Source of the DNA: Streptomyces sp. NBC_00554
Lineage (GTDB): Bacteria; Actinomycetota; Actinomycetes; Streptomycetales; Streptomycetaceae
Assembly: GCF_041431135.1 (NCBI RefSeq)
Contig: NZ_CP107799.1
Location: 8,882,501 to 8,946,500 of the forward strand
Direction: 5' to 3'
DNA length: 64,000 nucleotides
Numbering within the stretch: position 1 is the stretch's first letter; the number at the start of each line of letters is the position of its first letter. A program made the position numbers and the translations under genes. The notes beneath the pieces are model-generated. The model saw only the letters and a program-made list of their open reading frames with translations. It searched no databases and was not told the origin of the DNA. Shown here piece by piece: positions 25,449 to 33,366 of this stretch.

Positions 25449-25646
25449 ATGACAGACCTCCCGCGGTCCTGCCACCGCTCTGAAGTCCGTAACCTCCCAC
25501 ACCCACGATGCGATGAGTGCCACCGCCCAAAACGGCCGAGGTGGCGTGAAGCCACAGGGATGTTCGAGGAGACCGTCGATCCCGTGGGAACGGTCTCCTA
25601 CGAGTGCCCTACGCCCCTCTGCACAGGGAACGGGGGAAACTTCTGA
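25449..25646 (+). CDS. Small zinc-ribbon-like protein
   Basis: 65 residues from ATG 25449. It has CHRSE, CDECHRPKRPRW and CPTPLCTGN, giving two CxxC-like pairs typical of a short zinc ribbon. A good Shine-Dalgarno sequence is missing and codon bias is moderate, so it is less certain than its neighbours. It follows the XRE gene by 78 bp on the same strand and is separated from a convergent gene by a small hairpin. Confidence 0.5.
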   Translation: MTDLPRSCHRSEVRNLPHPRCDECHRPKRPRWREATGMFEETVDPVGTVSYECPTPLCTGNGGNF

Positions 25647-25657
25647 CTCGCGCCTGG

Positions 25658-25686
25658 CACGACGAAGCTCCCGGCCCCTCGTCGTG
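25658..25686. terminator. Hairpin between convergent small genes
   Basis: CACGACGA (25658-25665) pairs with TCGTCGTG (25679-25686) over 8 bp between two convergent genes. Modest stem, no T-run. Confidence 0.4.
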
Positions 25687-25713
25687 AGGGTGCCGTGCGC
25701 TGCTGGACGGTCG

Positions 25714-25968
25714 TCAGGACTGCGGCGGGTTTCCCTCCCGACCCCATCGGGTCGCCCAGTACAGGTCTCGCAGGGGGACGTACTCCTGGAGGGCCTGCAT
25801 GGCTTCGGTTTGTGCGTCGCGCTCGGTCTTGCTCAGGAGCGGGGGCTCCTCCCCGGGGGGAATTGGCGTGGGGTCGCCCATGGCCTCGTGCAGGGCCCGG
25901 TACGCCTTGCCCACTCGGTTCAGGGCGGCCCTGTACCGCGCTTCCAGTTCCTCGAACGACTCGCTCAT
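25714..25968 (-). CDS. Small helical hypothetical protein
   Basis: 84 residues from ATG 25968, with GGAAGG at good spacing. It starts MSESFEELEARYRAALNRVG, a charged amphipathic helix, has a Pro-rich turn (PTPIPPGEEPP) and a second helix. No cysteines, membrane segments or known motifs. It stands alone on the minus strand, divergent from the next gene. Function unknown. Confidence 0.65.
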   Translation of the reverse strand: MSESFEELEARYRAALNRVGKAYRALHEAMGDPTPIPPGEEPPLLSKTERDAQTEAMQALQEYVPLRDLYWATRWGREGNPPQS

Positions 25969-26100
25969 GTCGCTTCCTTCCCACCCCGCTTGGGCGAGGT
26001 GGAGCGGGAATGTACGACCACGGTCGACAACAGGCAAACCGGGGGCAGGTCCTCGTGACGCGCACACGGGACACCACGGGCATCGAGTCACAATCGAGAA

Positions 26101-26916
26101 ATGAGGAGCGTGACACCACGAACCAGTCATAGCCTGCATCTCATGGCAACAAGTACCAAGCGACCGGACGACGTCGCGTACCTCCTCCCTCTCTTCCAGG
26201 CAGTCGAGCCCTACCGCGCTGAAGGCCACTACCGGCAGCTGCCGGAACCCGCACCGCACAGCAGCCTCGCCACGGACGATGCCCCGCTGAAGCCCCGTGA
26301 CGGCAGCATCCTGATCCGCACGTCCTTCACCGCCGGCCTTTCCCACGTAGACGCGCTGAGCCGCAACGTCACCATGACAGGGCAGATCGATCCCTACAGC
26401 CCATGGACCCTCTTGCGCGGCGCCCTGGAGAACTTCGCCACCTCCGTATGGCTCTTGTCGGGCAAGGATCGGTCTGAGCGACGTGCTCGCGCCCTGGCCC
26501 TGTGGCGCGAGGACATGCGTAACCGCGGCCAGCACGAGAAGGATGTCCAGCACGTCGTCACGGGCCAAGGGAAGTCGGGCGAGCAGCGGCAGGAGGAGAT
26601 CGAGCAGCTTGCGACCACCCTCGGCTTGAACCCGCTACCAGGCCACAAGGCAGGCTCGATCATCGCCACAGCCGCCAAGGAAGCGGGCCTCGACCCGGTG
26701 CGCGTTCAGGCATCCTGGCGGGTGGCCTCGGGCTTCGCTCACGGTCGTTTCTGGCCCAACCTGCGTGCCGCGACGCCGCGTAGCGCGATACCGACGGCTG
26801 ACGGCTATCTGGTCGGCATGGTGATCAACGACGACGAACTTGAGCGCCTCGCGAAGGCGTGCCTGACGCTGCTGGAGCACACCACTCAGCGGTACGGGGC
26901 CCGCGCCACCGTCTAA
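26101..26916 (+). CDS. Hypothetical helical protein, possible HEPN-like
   Basis: 271 residues from ATG 26101; no Shine-Dalgarno sequence is visible, so a leaderless start or use of ATG 26143 is possible. Mostly alpha-helical, with SPWTLLRGALENFATSVWLL near residue 100 and, late in the protein, WRVASGFAHGRFWP. The R...HG spacing in that last segment is compatible with the Rx4-6H pattern of HEPN folds, but this is weak evidence. It converges with an unknown three-gene operon across a strong terminator. Likely cargo of the element. Confidence 0.7.
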   Translation: MRSVTPRTSHSLHLMATSTKRPDDVAYLLPLFQAVEPYRAEGHYRQLPEPAPHSSLATDDAPLKPRDGSILIRTSFTAGLSHVDALSRNVTMTGQIDPYSPWTLLRGALENFATSVWLLSGKDRSERRARALALWREDMRNRGQHEKDVQHVVTGQGKSGEQRQEEIEQLATTLGLNPLPGHKAGSIIATAAKEAGLDPVRVQASWRVASGFAHGRFWPNLRAATPRSAIPTADGYLVGMVINDDELERLAKACLTLLEHTTQRYGARATV

Positions 26917-26918
26917 GC

Positions 26919-26950
26919 GGCCTGCCCGCGGTCATCGCCGCGGGCAGGCC
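26919..26950. terminator. Bidirectional terminator
   Basis: GGCCTGCCCGCGG (26919-26931) pairs perfectly over 13 bp with 26938-26950 around a 6-nt loop, directly between two convergent genes. Confidence 0.88.
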
Positions 26951-26962
26951 GGGGCACAGAGG

Positions 26963-27598
26963 TCAGGGCGACACCGCCCGGGCGACCTCGGGCGGCACTG
27001 GCGGGGTGTGGAAGTCCTTGAAGTCCCAGCCAGACCAACCACCCTTGCCAGGCCCGCTGTTCAGCGCGCTCGTGAGCTGCCGCTTCTCGTCGCTGAAGCC
27101 GCGTACGCCGTGCGTCTCGGCCACCCAGGAGTTCACGAGGTGGACGTCACCGCTGTCGGAGGCGTGCTGGAGTACCGCGCGCTGCATGGCGGTGTCGCCG
27201 TACCTCGCGGCCTCTGCGAGCAGCCGGCCGCGCTGCTCCCTGGGCGCGGCCTTCGCCGTGTCGAGCGCGGTGCGGAAGGCGGCGATCAGGACCGCACGGT
27301 CAGCGGGGCTGACGTCGTCTGGGATGCCCGGCCCGGACGGCACCAGCGAGGTGAGGTAGTCGAGGCGGGCGCGCCGGCGCTCGGTGACCCGCTCGTACGC
27401 TCCAGCGACCTCTTGCACGTGCTCCTGGTACAGCTCGGCGAGCTGCTCGGCCTTGTACGAGTCGGACCAGTGCGCGGCGTTGCGGATCTCCTCGGCCTTC
27501 GCGGCGAAGTCGATGCGGGACTGCCGCGCGGCGAGGTGGTCGGGGTCCTCGTTGGGATGGGTGGCGAACGGGTTCGCAGGCGCTTCGGGCGTAGTCAT
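26963..27598 (-). CDS. Unknown soluble helical protein (last gene of three-gene operon)
   Basis: 211 residues from ATG 27598, preceded by GGAGGG inside the end of the upstream gene. It is hydrophilic and largely helical (IRNAAHWSDSYKAEQLAELY, then a long charged helix), with a Gly/Trp-rich segment PGKGGWSGWDFKDFHTP near the C-terminus. No enzymatic motif is visible. It is coupled to the gene before it. The set resembles phage or plasmid accessory proteins in character, but I do not recognise the family. Confidence 0.7.
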   Translation of the reverse strand: MTTPEAPANPFATHPNEDPDHLAARQSRIDFAAKAEEIRNAAHWSDSYKAEQLAELYQEHVQEVAGAYERVTERRRARLDYLTSLVPSGPGIPDDVSPADRAVLIAAFRTALDTAKAAPREQRGRLLAEAARYGDTAMQRAVLQHASDSGDVHLVNSWVAETHGVRGFSDEKRQLTSALNSGPGKGGWSGWDFKDFHTPPVPPEVARAVSP

Positions 27599-27600
27599 CG

Positions 27601-28329
27601 TCACGCGTCCCTCCGGATGAGGGCGTGGACGTCCAGGGCCTCGCCGGAGCTCCGGTCGTGCATTTCTCCGTCGTGTGCCAGCTCCTGGCCGACGTTGTAC
27701 AGGCGCATCTCGCGCGGGTACGCGGCGAGCACGCGGTGCAGGGCGACTGCGAGGAGCGTTCCGGCGCGCATCTTCCGGTAGACCTTCTGGCCGATCGTGA
27801 CGTTCTCCCCGCCCACCATGTGCGCGAGCGCGTCGAGGGCGCGGCCCTCGCCTTGGATGGGCGAGATGCCTGCCGCGCCCATCTGCCGGCCCCACTTCAC
27901 GATGCGGCCGTTGTGGGCGGCGACTGCCTCGGCGAGGCCCCGCGCGGACGCCTCGAACGCGTCGTACGCGGAGAGGAGTTCGGGGGCGCCGTTGAGGTCG
28001 GAGGCGGCCTCGGCGCGGATCATGGCCTTGATCTCCGCATGCCGGGCCTGCATGCGTGCGTCGCGGATCTCGGCCTGGCGGCGGACGGCGGCCGGTACCT
28101 TCAGCGCTGCGTGTTCAGCGGCGGCGCGTAGTTCGGCGAAGCGGGCCGGGGTGAGGTCGTCCAGGGTCCAGCCGGTGACGGGCAACATCTCGCCGCGGAG
28201 GATCTGTTCAGCGGTCTTGACGGCCTTGGCTGCGTCGTTGGCCTCGGTCTGTGCGTCGGTGACGATGGCGTCGACCTCGGCGTCGGTCAGGGCGTGCGCG
28301 TCGGGTGGGGCGGTCTCGGTGGCGGGCAT
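27601..28329 (-). CDS. Unknown helical protein (middle gene of three-gene operon)
   Basis: 242 residues from ATG 28329, with AGGAAGG upstream. The start overlaps the preceding gene by 43 bp. The protein is long-helical and charged through the first half (about 20-130), with a compact C-terminal half including GQKVYRKMRAGTLLAVALHRVL. The pattern suggests a structural or scaffold-like role more than an enzyme, but this is speculative. It is followed by the 211-residue gene after only 2 bp. Confidence 0.7.
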   Translation of the reverse strand: MPATETAPPDAHALTDAEVDAIVTDAQTEANDAAKAVKTAEQILRGEMLPVTGWTLDDLTPARFAELRAAAEHAALKVPAAVRRQAEIRDARMQARHAEIKAMIRAEAASDLNGAPELLSAYDAFEASARGLAEAVAAHNGRIVKWGRQMGAAGISPIQGEGRALDALAHMVGGENVTIGQKVYRKMRAGTLLAVALHRVLAAYPREMRLYNVGQELAHDGEMHDRSSGEALDVHALIRRDA

Positions 28330-28784
28330 CCGTCGGCCTTCCTGTGGCTGTTCACGAGGTACTGGGCGTCGTCCGGGTGCCACGCGTTGCGCGCGGCCGG
28401 GGTGACGCCTGCCTGTGCAGCCAGACGACGTGCGTGACGTTCACTCACGCGGAGCCGGACGGCGAGCTGTTCTGTGCTGATCAGCTCGCGGTCCGAGGGT
28501 CGCTCGATGTCCGCAGGTGTCCGCGAGGTTGGTCCGTGTGTGGACATGTGGGCGAGAGAGGCGGCCCTCAAGGTGTCCATGGCGGCGGCGACTTCGGGCC
28601 GGACGCGGCCGCCCTCGGCGCGGTGCTGCGCGAGTTGGGCACGGAGGGCGAGCCACAGGGGGTGGCAGACCTCGGCAGGCAGGTAGACCCCGCCGGCGGC
28701 GATGATGGCCGGGACGGTCACGGAGCCATCCGGCCGCAGCAGCGCAGCGAATTCGGGATCATGACGGGTCATCTGGCGCGCCAT
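28287..28784 (-). CDS. Helix-turn-helix protein (first gene of three-gene operon)
   Basis: 165 residues from ATG 28784; an internal ATG four codons later (MTRHDPEFAAL) has a better AGGA upstream and may be the true start. A helix-turn-helix of the MerR/excisionase kind lies near residues 95-145 (ISTEQLAVRLRVSERHARRLAAQ). The C-terminal tail is Pro/Arg-rich. It opens an operon with two unknown genes and is divergent from a HEPN-like gene 23 bp away. It could regulate its own operon. Confidence 0.72.
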   Translation of the reverse strand: MARQMTRHDPEFAALLRPDGSVTVPAIIAAGGVYLPAEVCHPLWLALRAQLAQHRAEGGRVRPEVAAAMDTLRAASLAHMSTHGPTSRTPADIERPSDRELISTEQLAVRLRVSERHARRLAAQAGVTPAARNAWHPDDAQYLVNSHRKADGCPPPRPPHPTRTP

Positions 28785-28807
28785 CCTGATCGGACTACCG
28801 TGCCAGC

Positions 28808-29326
28808 ATGACTACACAGCTCGATCGCGGGAGCGATCCCGCCCCGTCCATGCTCCGGTGCGAGCTGCGCGACTCCAACCTCTATCCGAGCCTTGTCCTC
28901 GCGCTGCGGGATATGCGTGAAGCCAACGGACGCGATCTTGTGACAGGGGCAGGCGACGGCAATAGGTCGTGGATCGGCTTGAGCCTGGCGATGACCGTGT
29001 TGGACACACTGTCCGGCTCTGGCCCGGTCGGCAATCGGTGGGCGCGCCTGCTCACTTCTCACGGCGTCCCGAAGGAGGACGCAGAGATCATCTACAAACT
29101 GCGCTGCTCCCTTTTGCATGGATACGGCGTGCCGAAACCCACTGCGGTCAACGGCCGGTCGGTGCTGCTCACCCCCGATACGACGGCCTTCGCCGTCGAC
29201 ACTGGCACCCCCGACAAAGCTCTGGTCAGTGTGCCGGTCTTCTGCGGGCGGCTGGTCGAGCGCATCGCTGCTGCGGCACCGCAGAACTGGGACACCAGCC
29301 TGATCAACACCGACGTTCAACTCTGA
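28808..29326 (+). CDS. Small HEPN-like hypothetical protein
   Basis: 172 residues from ATG 28808. The C-terminal half contains IYKLRCSLLHGYG, an R-x4-H motif in a predicted helix, which is the defining pattern of HEPN domains, many of which are RNases in toxin or defence systems. The rest is helical, with no cysteine motif or membrane segment. It is a single gene, divergent from a three-gene operon, with no obvious antitoxin partner. The assignment rests on motif and helical content and is provisional. Confidence 0.7.
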   Translation: MTTQLDRGSDPAPSMLRCELRDSNLYPSLVLALRDMREANGRDLVTGAGDGNRSWIGLSLAMTVLDTLSGSGPVGNRWARLLTSHGVPKEDAEIIYKLRCSLLHGYGVPKPTAVNGRSVLLTPDTTAFAVDTGTPDKALVSVPVFCGRLVERIAAAAPQNWDTSLINTDVQL

Positions 29327-29399
29327 GGCTGTAGCGGCGCACTCATCCACCATCATCGGGCGGCTCCTCGGGGACATCTCGGGGGTAGCAACCTCTGGC

Positions 29400-29750
29400 T
29401 CACGCGATGTCGTCACCGTCGGGCCCGTCCTGCACGCCCGTGCGGCTCGCCAGGGACACCACGACAGGCTCCGGCTCCCGCAGCAGCACGCGCAGGATCA
29501 GCGGCCAGTCGGCGGGCCAGAAACCGTGCGCCTCACGGCCGGCCTGCCGGTGGACGTCGACCTGCGGGAGCGGCTTGCGACGGCCCGTACGCAGCCACAC
29601 CAGGATGATCCGCGGGCCGCGGGTGAGGATGAGCGACGCCTCGTGCTGGCGGAGGTTCGTGCGGTCCTGGACGAACACGGTGAAGCCGCGCTTGCGGGCC
29701 TCCGTGGCGACGCGTTCCATCCACTGGAGTTGTGCGAGTTGGAGTTGCAT
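29400..29750 (-). CDS. Degenerate VRR-NUC-like protein
   Basis: 116 residues from ATG 29750. The layout matches small phage VRR-NUC nucleases: an N-terminal helix, then RIILVWLRTGRRKPLPQ where active enzymes have a DLVL...ELK...Q block, then HGFWPADWPLILRVLL like the family's WRPxDW ending. The catalytic Asp and the ExK pair appear to be lost (Ser/Ala and WLRT instead), so it is probably inactive or has a changed role. It lies downstream of the primase-helicase beyond a 237-bp noncoding stretch. Confidence 0.6.
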   Translation of the reverse strand: MQLQLAQLQWMERVATEARKRGFTVFVQDRTNLRQHEASLILTRGPRIILVWLRTGRRKPLPQVDVHRQAGREAHGFWPADWPLILRVLLREPEPVVVSLASRTGVQDGPDGDDIA

Positions 29751-29987
29751 GGTGCTCCTGAGCTGGGGGTTCGATGTACTCGCGCGCGCCCATTTCGCGA
29801 GGGGCGGCGGAACCGGATGCGACGGGGGTCTCAGGGGGGATCTCTGGGTGGTTCGTCGCTGTCGTCACTGCGGCCCCACGGAGCGCACGCACACGCACGT
29901 CTGTAAGACGACGTGCGTGCGTGCGCGCCTCCGCATGGGGTTGGCGCACGGCGCGCATACGGGGCGCATGCGGGATATGCGCGCTGG
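29751..29987. other. Noncoding interval with two hairpins, candidate replication origin
   Basis: This 237-bp gap after the primase-helicase holds a 17-bp stem with a 2-nt bulge (29883-29926) and a 9-bp stem, GCGCGCATA with TATGCGCGC (29951-29984). Inside the latter are near-tandem 11-bp units, GCGCATACGGG and GCGCATGCGGG. Strong structure and iteron-like units beside a replication gene suggest an origin; terminator function for the helicase gene is the alternative. Confidence 0.45.
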
Positions 29988-31871
29988 TCAGGCTGCATTT
30001 GTGGCTTCTCTTGGGGAGAGGGCGAGCCACAGCGCGCCGGTACCGGGGAGCGTGGTGTCGTCGGCGAGCTTCCGCTCGGCCAGTTGGCGAAGGGCGTCCT
30101 GGATAGTGCGGGCCTTGAGCGGGCCTTTGCCGTCCTTGCTCTCGGCGAGGCGGTCGCCGATTCCCTTGACGGAGACAGGGTGCGAGGTGGCCCTGAGCAC
30201 GTCGAGCACGCGGACCGCGGCGGGACGGAGGCCAACCAGTTCGGGCGGGGTCTGGTCGTCCTCGGTCGTGTCGTCGTCGACCTGCTCGATGCTGTAGTGC
30301 ATGGGGCTGTTGAGGTCTTCGGGGTCCTCGGCGTAGACGCGGCGGACGATGGTCGTCTCGGTCTCGGGGATCTCGTCGCCCTTGAACATCCACTTCAGGC
30401 GGACAGTGGTCTCCTGCGTGTCCTTGTCCGTGCGGGAGTTGAGCACGGCCACGGAGATCAGGAAGCGGCCCCATGCGCCGGGGCCGACGCCGCTGGACCG
30501 GTTGTGTCCGTTGCCCTCGCCGGTCTTGTTCCAGTGGTGGGAGATCAGCAGGCTCGCGCCGACGGACTGCACGATGTGCTGGATGCTGCCCAACAGGACG
30601 CCCATGGCGTACAAGTCAGCGCCGTTCGCGCCACCCGCGGCGAGGTACAGGGGGTCGATGATGACCAGCTTGGGCCGGTAGTGCTCCACCGCCTGGCGGA
30701 CGTAGTGGCGGTGCTGCGCGTCGCCCAGTTGCGGGGCGCGGAAGCACGCGATGATCGGTAGCGCGTCCGCCTGCTCCTTGGTGAGGCCCTTGGCCAGCGC
30801 AACGGCCCGGATGCGGCGCAGCATCTTGGAGTCGCTGCCCTCGCCGAGGAAGACCAGGACCGGACCAGGGTCTCCGGCCGGGAAGATGCCGAGCCAGTCG
30901 AGCCCTCCGGCGCAAGAGACGGAAGCGTCGAGGATGCCCCAGGTCTTGCCGGCCTTGTCCTGCGCGGACATGACGCCGTAGTCGCCAGAGACGATGACGG
31001 GCTTGAACAGCCACGGCCGCGGGGGGCGGCTATCGACGTCGGCGGCGATGTCGGCCAGGACGCGGAAGACCAAGTCCGGCTCGCGCAGGGGCTCGTCGTC
31101 TTCCGGCGTCGCCTCCGTGCCCCCTTCACCGCCGGTCGGCACGAGGTCTTCGGAGCCGAGGCCGGCGGCGAGGTGGTCAGAGATGTCCTTGCCCTTGGCG
31201 GGCTCCAGGACGCGTACAGGGATGCCTGCCTTCTCCACCGAGGCTGCGACAGCCTCGGCGTGCTTCCTTCCGGGCTCGTCGCGGTCCGCGATGACGACGA
31301 CCTCGGAGGCGCCATGCAGGGCCTGCACGTAGTCGTCGCGCCACTTCCCGGCGCCTCCAACGTTGCACGTGGCGGTGACGCCAGCGTTGACGAGGTTGTC
31401 GGCGTCCTTCTCGCCTTCCACCACGAAAACGATGCCGCCGACCTTCGCCTGCTCGATCACCTCGGGCAGGCGGTACAGGACACGTCGGATGCCGGACACC
31501 TTCGGCGTGCCGTCTGCGGCGAACTGACGGAACGTCTTGCGCTCACCGTCGTAGCCAGGCTCCAGCCGCTTCACGGTGAGCAGCAGTTCGCCGTGCTCGT
31601 CGACGTACGGGTACTGCGCGACGACCTGCGGGCGCTCGCGCTTCTCCAAGGGCTCGTCGAAGAGGTCGCCCATGGTGAGGCCGAGCCCGCCGATGACGTC
31701 CTGCGGGTCGCAACCGGCGTGGCAGTTGAGCACCACGCCGTTGCCGTCCTTGCGCTGCCCGATGGACAGGGACGGGGCCCGGTCCTCGTGGGCCGGGCAT
31801 TGTGCTGAGCTTCCGCGCACGTTGCACCCGTGGCGCTCAAGGGCTTCGGTAACGCGGTCAAGTGCACTCAC
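29988..31871 (-). CDS. Primase-helicase/RepA-like replication protein
   Basis: 627 residues from GTG 31871 (GTGA overlap with the preceding gene). A zinc finger (C25, H28, C50 and C54) and a TOPRIM core (VVEGEKDAD at about E152, ADRDEPG at about D196/D198) form the primase part. A RecA-like ATPase follows with Walker A SAQDKAGKT (about 302-310) and Walker B KLVIIDP near 425. A C-terminal winged-helix-like end (about 555-620) may bind DNA. This is the T7 gp4-like arrangement common in phages and integrative elements and should start or drive replication of the excised element. Confidence 0.9.
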   Translation of the reverse strand: MSALDRVTEALERHGCNVRGSSAQCPAHEDRAPSLSIGQRKDGNGVVLNCHAGCDPQDVIGGLGLTMGDLFDEPLEKRERPQVVAQYPYVDEHGELLLTVKRLEPGYDGERKTFRQFAADGTPKVSGIRRVLYRLPEVIEQAKVGGIVFVVEGEKDADNLVNAGVTATCNVGGAGKWRDDYVQALHGASEVVVIADRDEPGRKHAEAVAASVEKAGIPVRVLEPAKGKDISDHLAAGLGSEDLVPTGGEGGTEATPEDDEPLREPDLVFRVLADIAADVDSRPPRPWLFKPVIVSGDYGVMSAQDKAGKTWGILDASVSCAGGLDWLGIFPAGDPGPVLVFLGEGSDSKMLRRIRAVALAKGLTKEQADALPIIACFRAPQLGDAQHRHYVRQAVEHYRPKLVIIDPLYLAAGGANGADLYAMGVLLGSIQHIVQSVGASLLISHHWNKTGEGNGHNRSSGVGPGAWGRFLISVAVLNSRTDKDTQETTVRLKWMFKGDEIPETETTIVRRVYAEDPEDLNSPMHYSIEQVDDDTTEDDQTPPELVGLRPAAVRVLDVLRATSHPVSVKGIGDRLAESKDGKGPLKARTIQDALRQLAERKLADDTTLPGTGALWLALSPREATNAA

Positions 31872-32239
31872 GTACGTGGCTCCATTGCATCTGCCGTCGC
31901 TCTTTGGATCACGCGGGCGATGGCGTCGAGTCCGAAGATCACGCCCATGTCGACGTAGCCGCCCTCGCTGCGGTCAGCGGTGCCGGTCACGGTGATTGAC
32001 CCGCAGTGCGCGAGGCCGAGGCCGATCCATCGGGCGGTGTCGGTCGTCATGACGTGGGCCGAGCCGCAGTCGATGACGACGTGCGCTCCGGGCGGGAAAG
32101 GGCGGTAGTACTCGCTGAGGAATCCGGACTGGAGGACGCCGTCCCGGATCTCAAGTTGGAGTCGGTGCTCGGCGCGTACGACCGGGCCCCGCCCGGCGAC
32201 TGCCAGGCGGGGACGGCCGTAGCCGGTGCGGGAGGTCAC
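31868..32239 (-). CDS. Hypothetical protein in the replication operon
   Basis: 123 residues from GTG 32239; both ends overlap neighbours by 4 bp (GTGA), so it is translationally coupled between the 212-residue protein and the primase-helicase. It contains RLQLEIRDGVLQSGFLSEYYRPF and a Gly-rich mid segment, with beta-prone structure and no catalytic pattern I can name. Its position suggests a small DNA-binding or replication accessory factor. Unrecognised family. Confidence 0.68.
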   Translation of the reverse strand: MTSRTGYGRPRLAVAGRGPVVRAEHRLQLEIRDGVLQSGFLSEYYRPFPPGAHVVIDCGSAHVMTTDTARWIGLGLAHCGSITVTGTADRSEGGYVDMGVIFGLDAIARVIQRATADAMEPRT

Positions 32240-32874
32240 GCGCGGGCCTCGTTGATGGTCTTGATCCGGGCGTCCTCCGCCGCGCGGTCCAGGCGAGCAA
32301 TCTCCGGGTCACCCTCGAAGTCGCCGGCCGCGGTCTCCTCTGCCAGCGCGACGAGGGCCTCCAGCTTGGGCAGGAAGTCGTCACGCATCGCTTCCAGGAC
32401 CTCGCGGGCCTTGGCCGGGGTGATGGACCCGGTGGTGATCCCGTAGCTCAGCCAGATCTCTGTCTGGCGGCCGTACGCCTGCGGCCGGTAGTCGGTCACC
32501 ACCATCTCTGCGGCGAGGAACGGCGTCTTCGAGTTCTCGGCGGCGGTGCGCTGGTCGTCGATGTCCCGCTGCTCGGTCTCGACCGGGGCGGTCCGCCAGC
32601 CGCCGAGTCCGTAGTCGAGGACGGGGGTGCGCTGGGCTGCGGTGAGGGGCTGCTCGGGGTCGACGTGCTCGCGGGCGCCGTCGTCGGCCAGCAGCTCGGA
32701 CACGCGCGGGTGTTGCTCGGCGATGTACCGGTCCGCGGACTCCTCGGCGGCCTTCGAGGTCTGCGCGACCGCGTCCGCGACGAGGAGGGGGTGCGGGCGG
32801 CCGGTAGGCGCGAGCGCGGCGGCCGCGATGGCGGGCCTACTGGCGGTCTGTCGGCTGAGGGTCGTACGCTTCAC
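32236..32874 (-). CDS. Hypothetical protein, start of the replication operon
   Basis: 212 residues from GTG 32874, chosen for the AAAGGAG 7 nt upstream; the open frame extends further but lacks a better start. The N-terminus is basic (KRTTLSRQTASRP), the middle is acidic and Tyr-rich (TDYRPQAYGRQTEIWLSYG), and the C-terminus is helical. No family recognised. It lies downstream of two hairpins after xis and is coupled to the next two genes, so it belongs with the replication functions. Confidence 0.68.
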   Translation of the reverse strand: MKRTTLSRQTASRPAIAAAALAPTGRPHPLLVADAVAQTSKAAEESADRYIAEQHPRVSELLADDGAREHVDPEQPLTAAQRTPVLDYGLGGWRTAPVETEQRDIDDQRTAAENSKTPFLAAEMVVTDYRPQAYGRQTEIWLSYGITTGSITPAKAREVLEAMRDDFLPKLEALVALAEETAAGDFEGDPEIARLDRAAEDARIKTINEARA

Positions 32875-32890
32875 GTGAAGCTCCTTTCGA

Positions 32891-32925
32891 CGGCGGCGCA
32901 TACGGGTTCTCGGCCCGCGCCGCCG
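32891..32925 (-). terminator. Leader hairpin before the replication operon
   Basis: CGGCGGCGC (32891-32899) pairs with GCGCCGCCG (32917-32925), just upstream of the operon's Shine-Dalgarno. With the hairpin at 32959-33000 it could form an attenuator. Confidence 0.5.
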
Positions 32926-32958
32926 TTCGGCTGTTCTGGACTGGATGGCGGGTGCTTC

Positions 32959-33000
32959 CGGCCCCCGGATCACAGGCGTTGGCGCGCCTGCTGGGGGCCG
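32959..33000 (-). terminator. Hairpin after the excisionase gene
   Basis: CGGCCCCC (32959-32966) pairs with GGGGGCCG (32993-33000), with an inner AGGCG/CGCCT pair in the loop. It lies 3 bp past the xis stop on the minus strand and probably reduces read-through into the replication operon. Confidence 0.6.
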
Positions 33001-33003
33001 TTC

Positions 33004-33201
33004 TCATGCGGCTTCGAGCAGCCGCACGAGGGATGCGGTTACGACGCGCTTGGCGCCGTAGTCGAGGACCCTCACAGGTGCCTCGCCGCGTTTGACGAGC
33101 GCGTACATCTGGCTTCGGGAGATTCCGAGGGCGAGCGCGGCCCGGGTCAGGTCGACCGTGGCGGGCCACTCGCGGACTTCATCGAGCGTCGGCGGCGTCA
33201 T
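33004..33201 (-). CDS. Excisionase-like helix-turn-helix protein
   Basis: 65 residues from ATG 33201. The sequence DLTRAALALGISRSQMYALVKRGEAPVRVL is the winged helix of AlpA/Xis-type excisionases, which bend attachment-site DNA and favour excision. Size and composition fit. It is divergent from the XRE regulator and lies less than 1 kb from the integrase, the usual grouping. Its own hairpin follows before the replication operon, so excision and replication may be expressed together but at different levels. Confidence 0.85.
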   Translation of the reverse strand: MTPPTLDEVREWPATVDLTRAALALGISRSQMYALVKRGEAPVRVLDYGAKRVVTASLVRLLEAA

Positions 33202-33366
33202 CAGGCAGCCCTCTCGGTTGCGTGATCAGTCTTCAAGTTCGATGTCTGGTTCATTACGCAGACGATCTGATGCCAGAGTGCACGAGGTGGATTGCCGAGT
33301 CAAGCTGCGGACGAAACTCGAATTCCGCGCGTTGTGAATACGCACGTGATGTGCCAAGCTCGGGAC
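33202..33366. promoter_or_regulatory. Divergent control region between xis and the XRE regulator
   Basis: 165 bp with lower GC than its surroundings separates the divergent xis and XRE genes. It is the obvious place for a lysogeny-like switch. Short symmetrical pieces such as GCACGTGATGTGC (about 33345) are visible, but no clear operator series. Confidence 0.5.
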
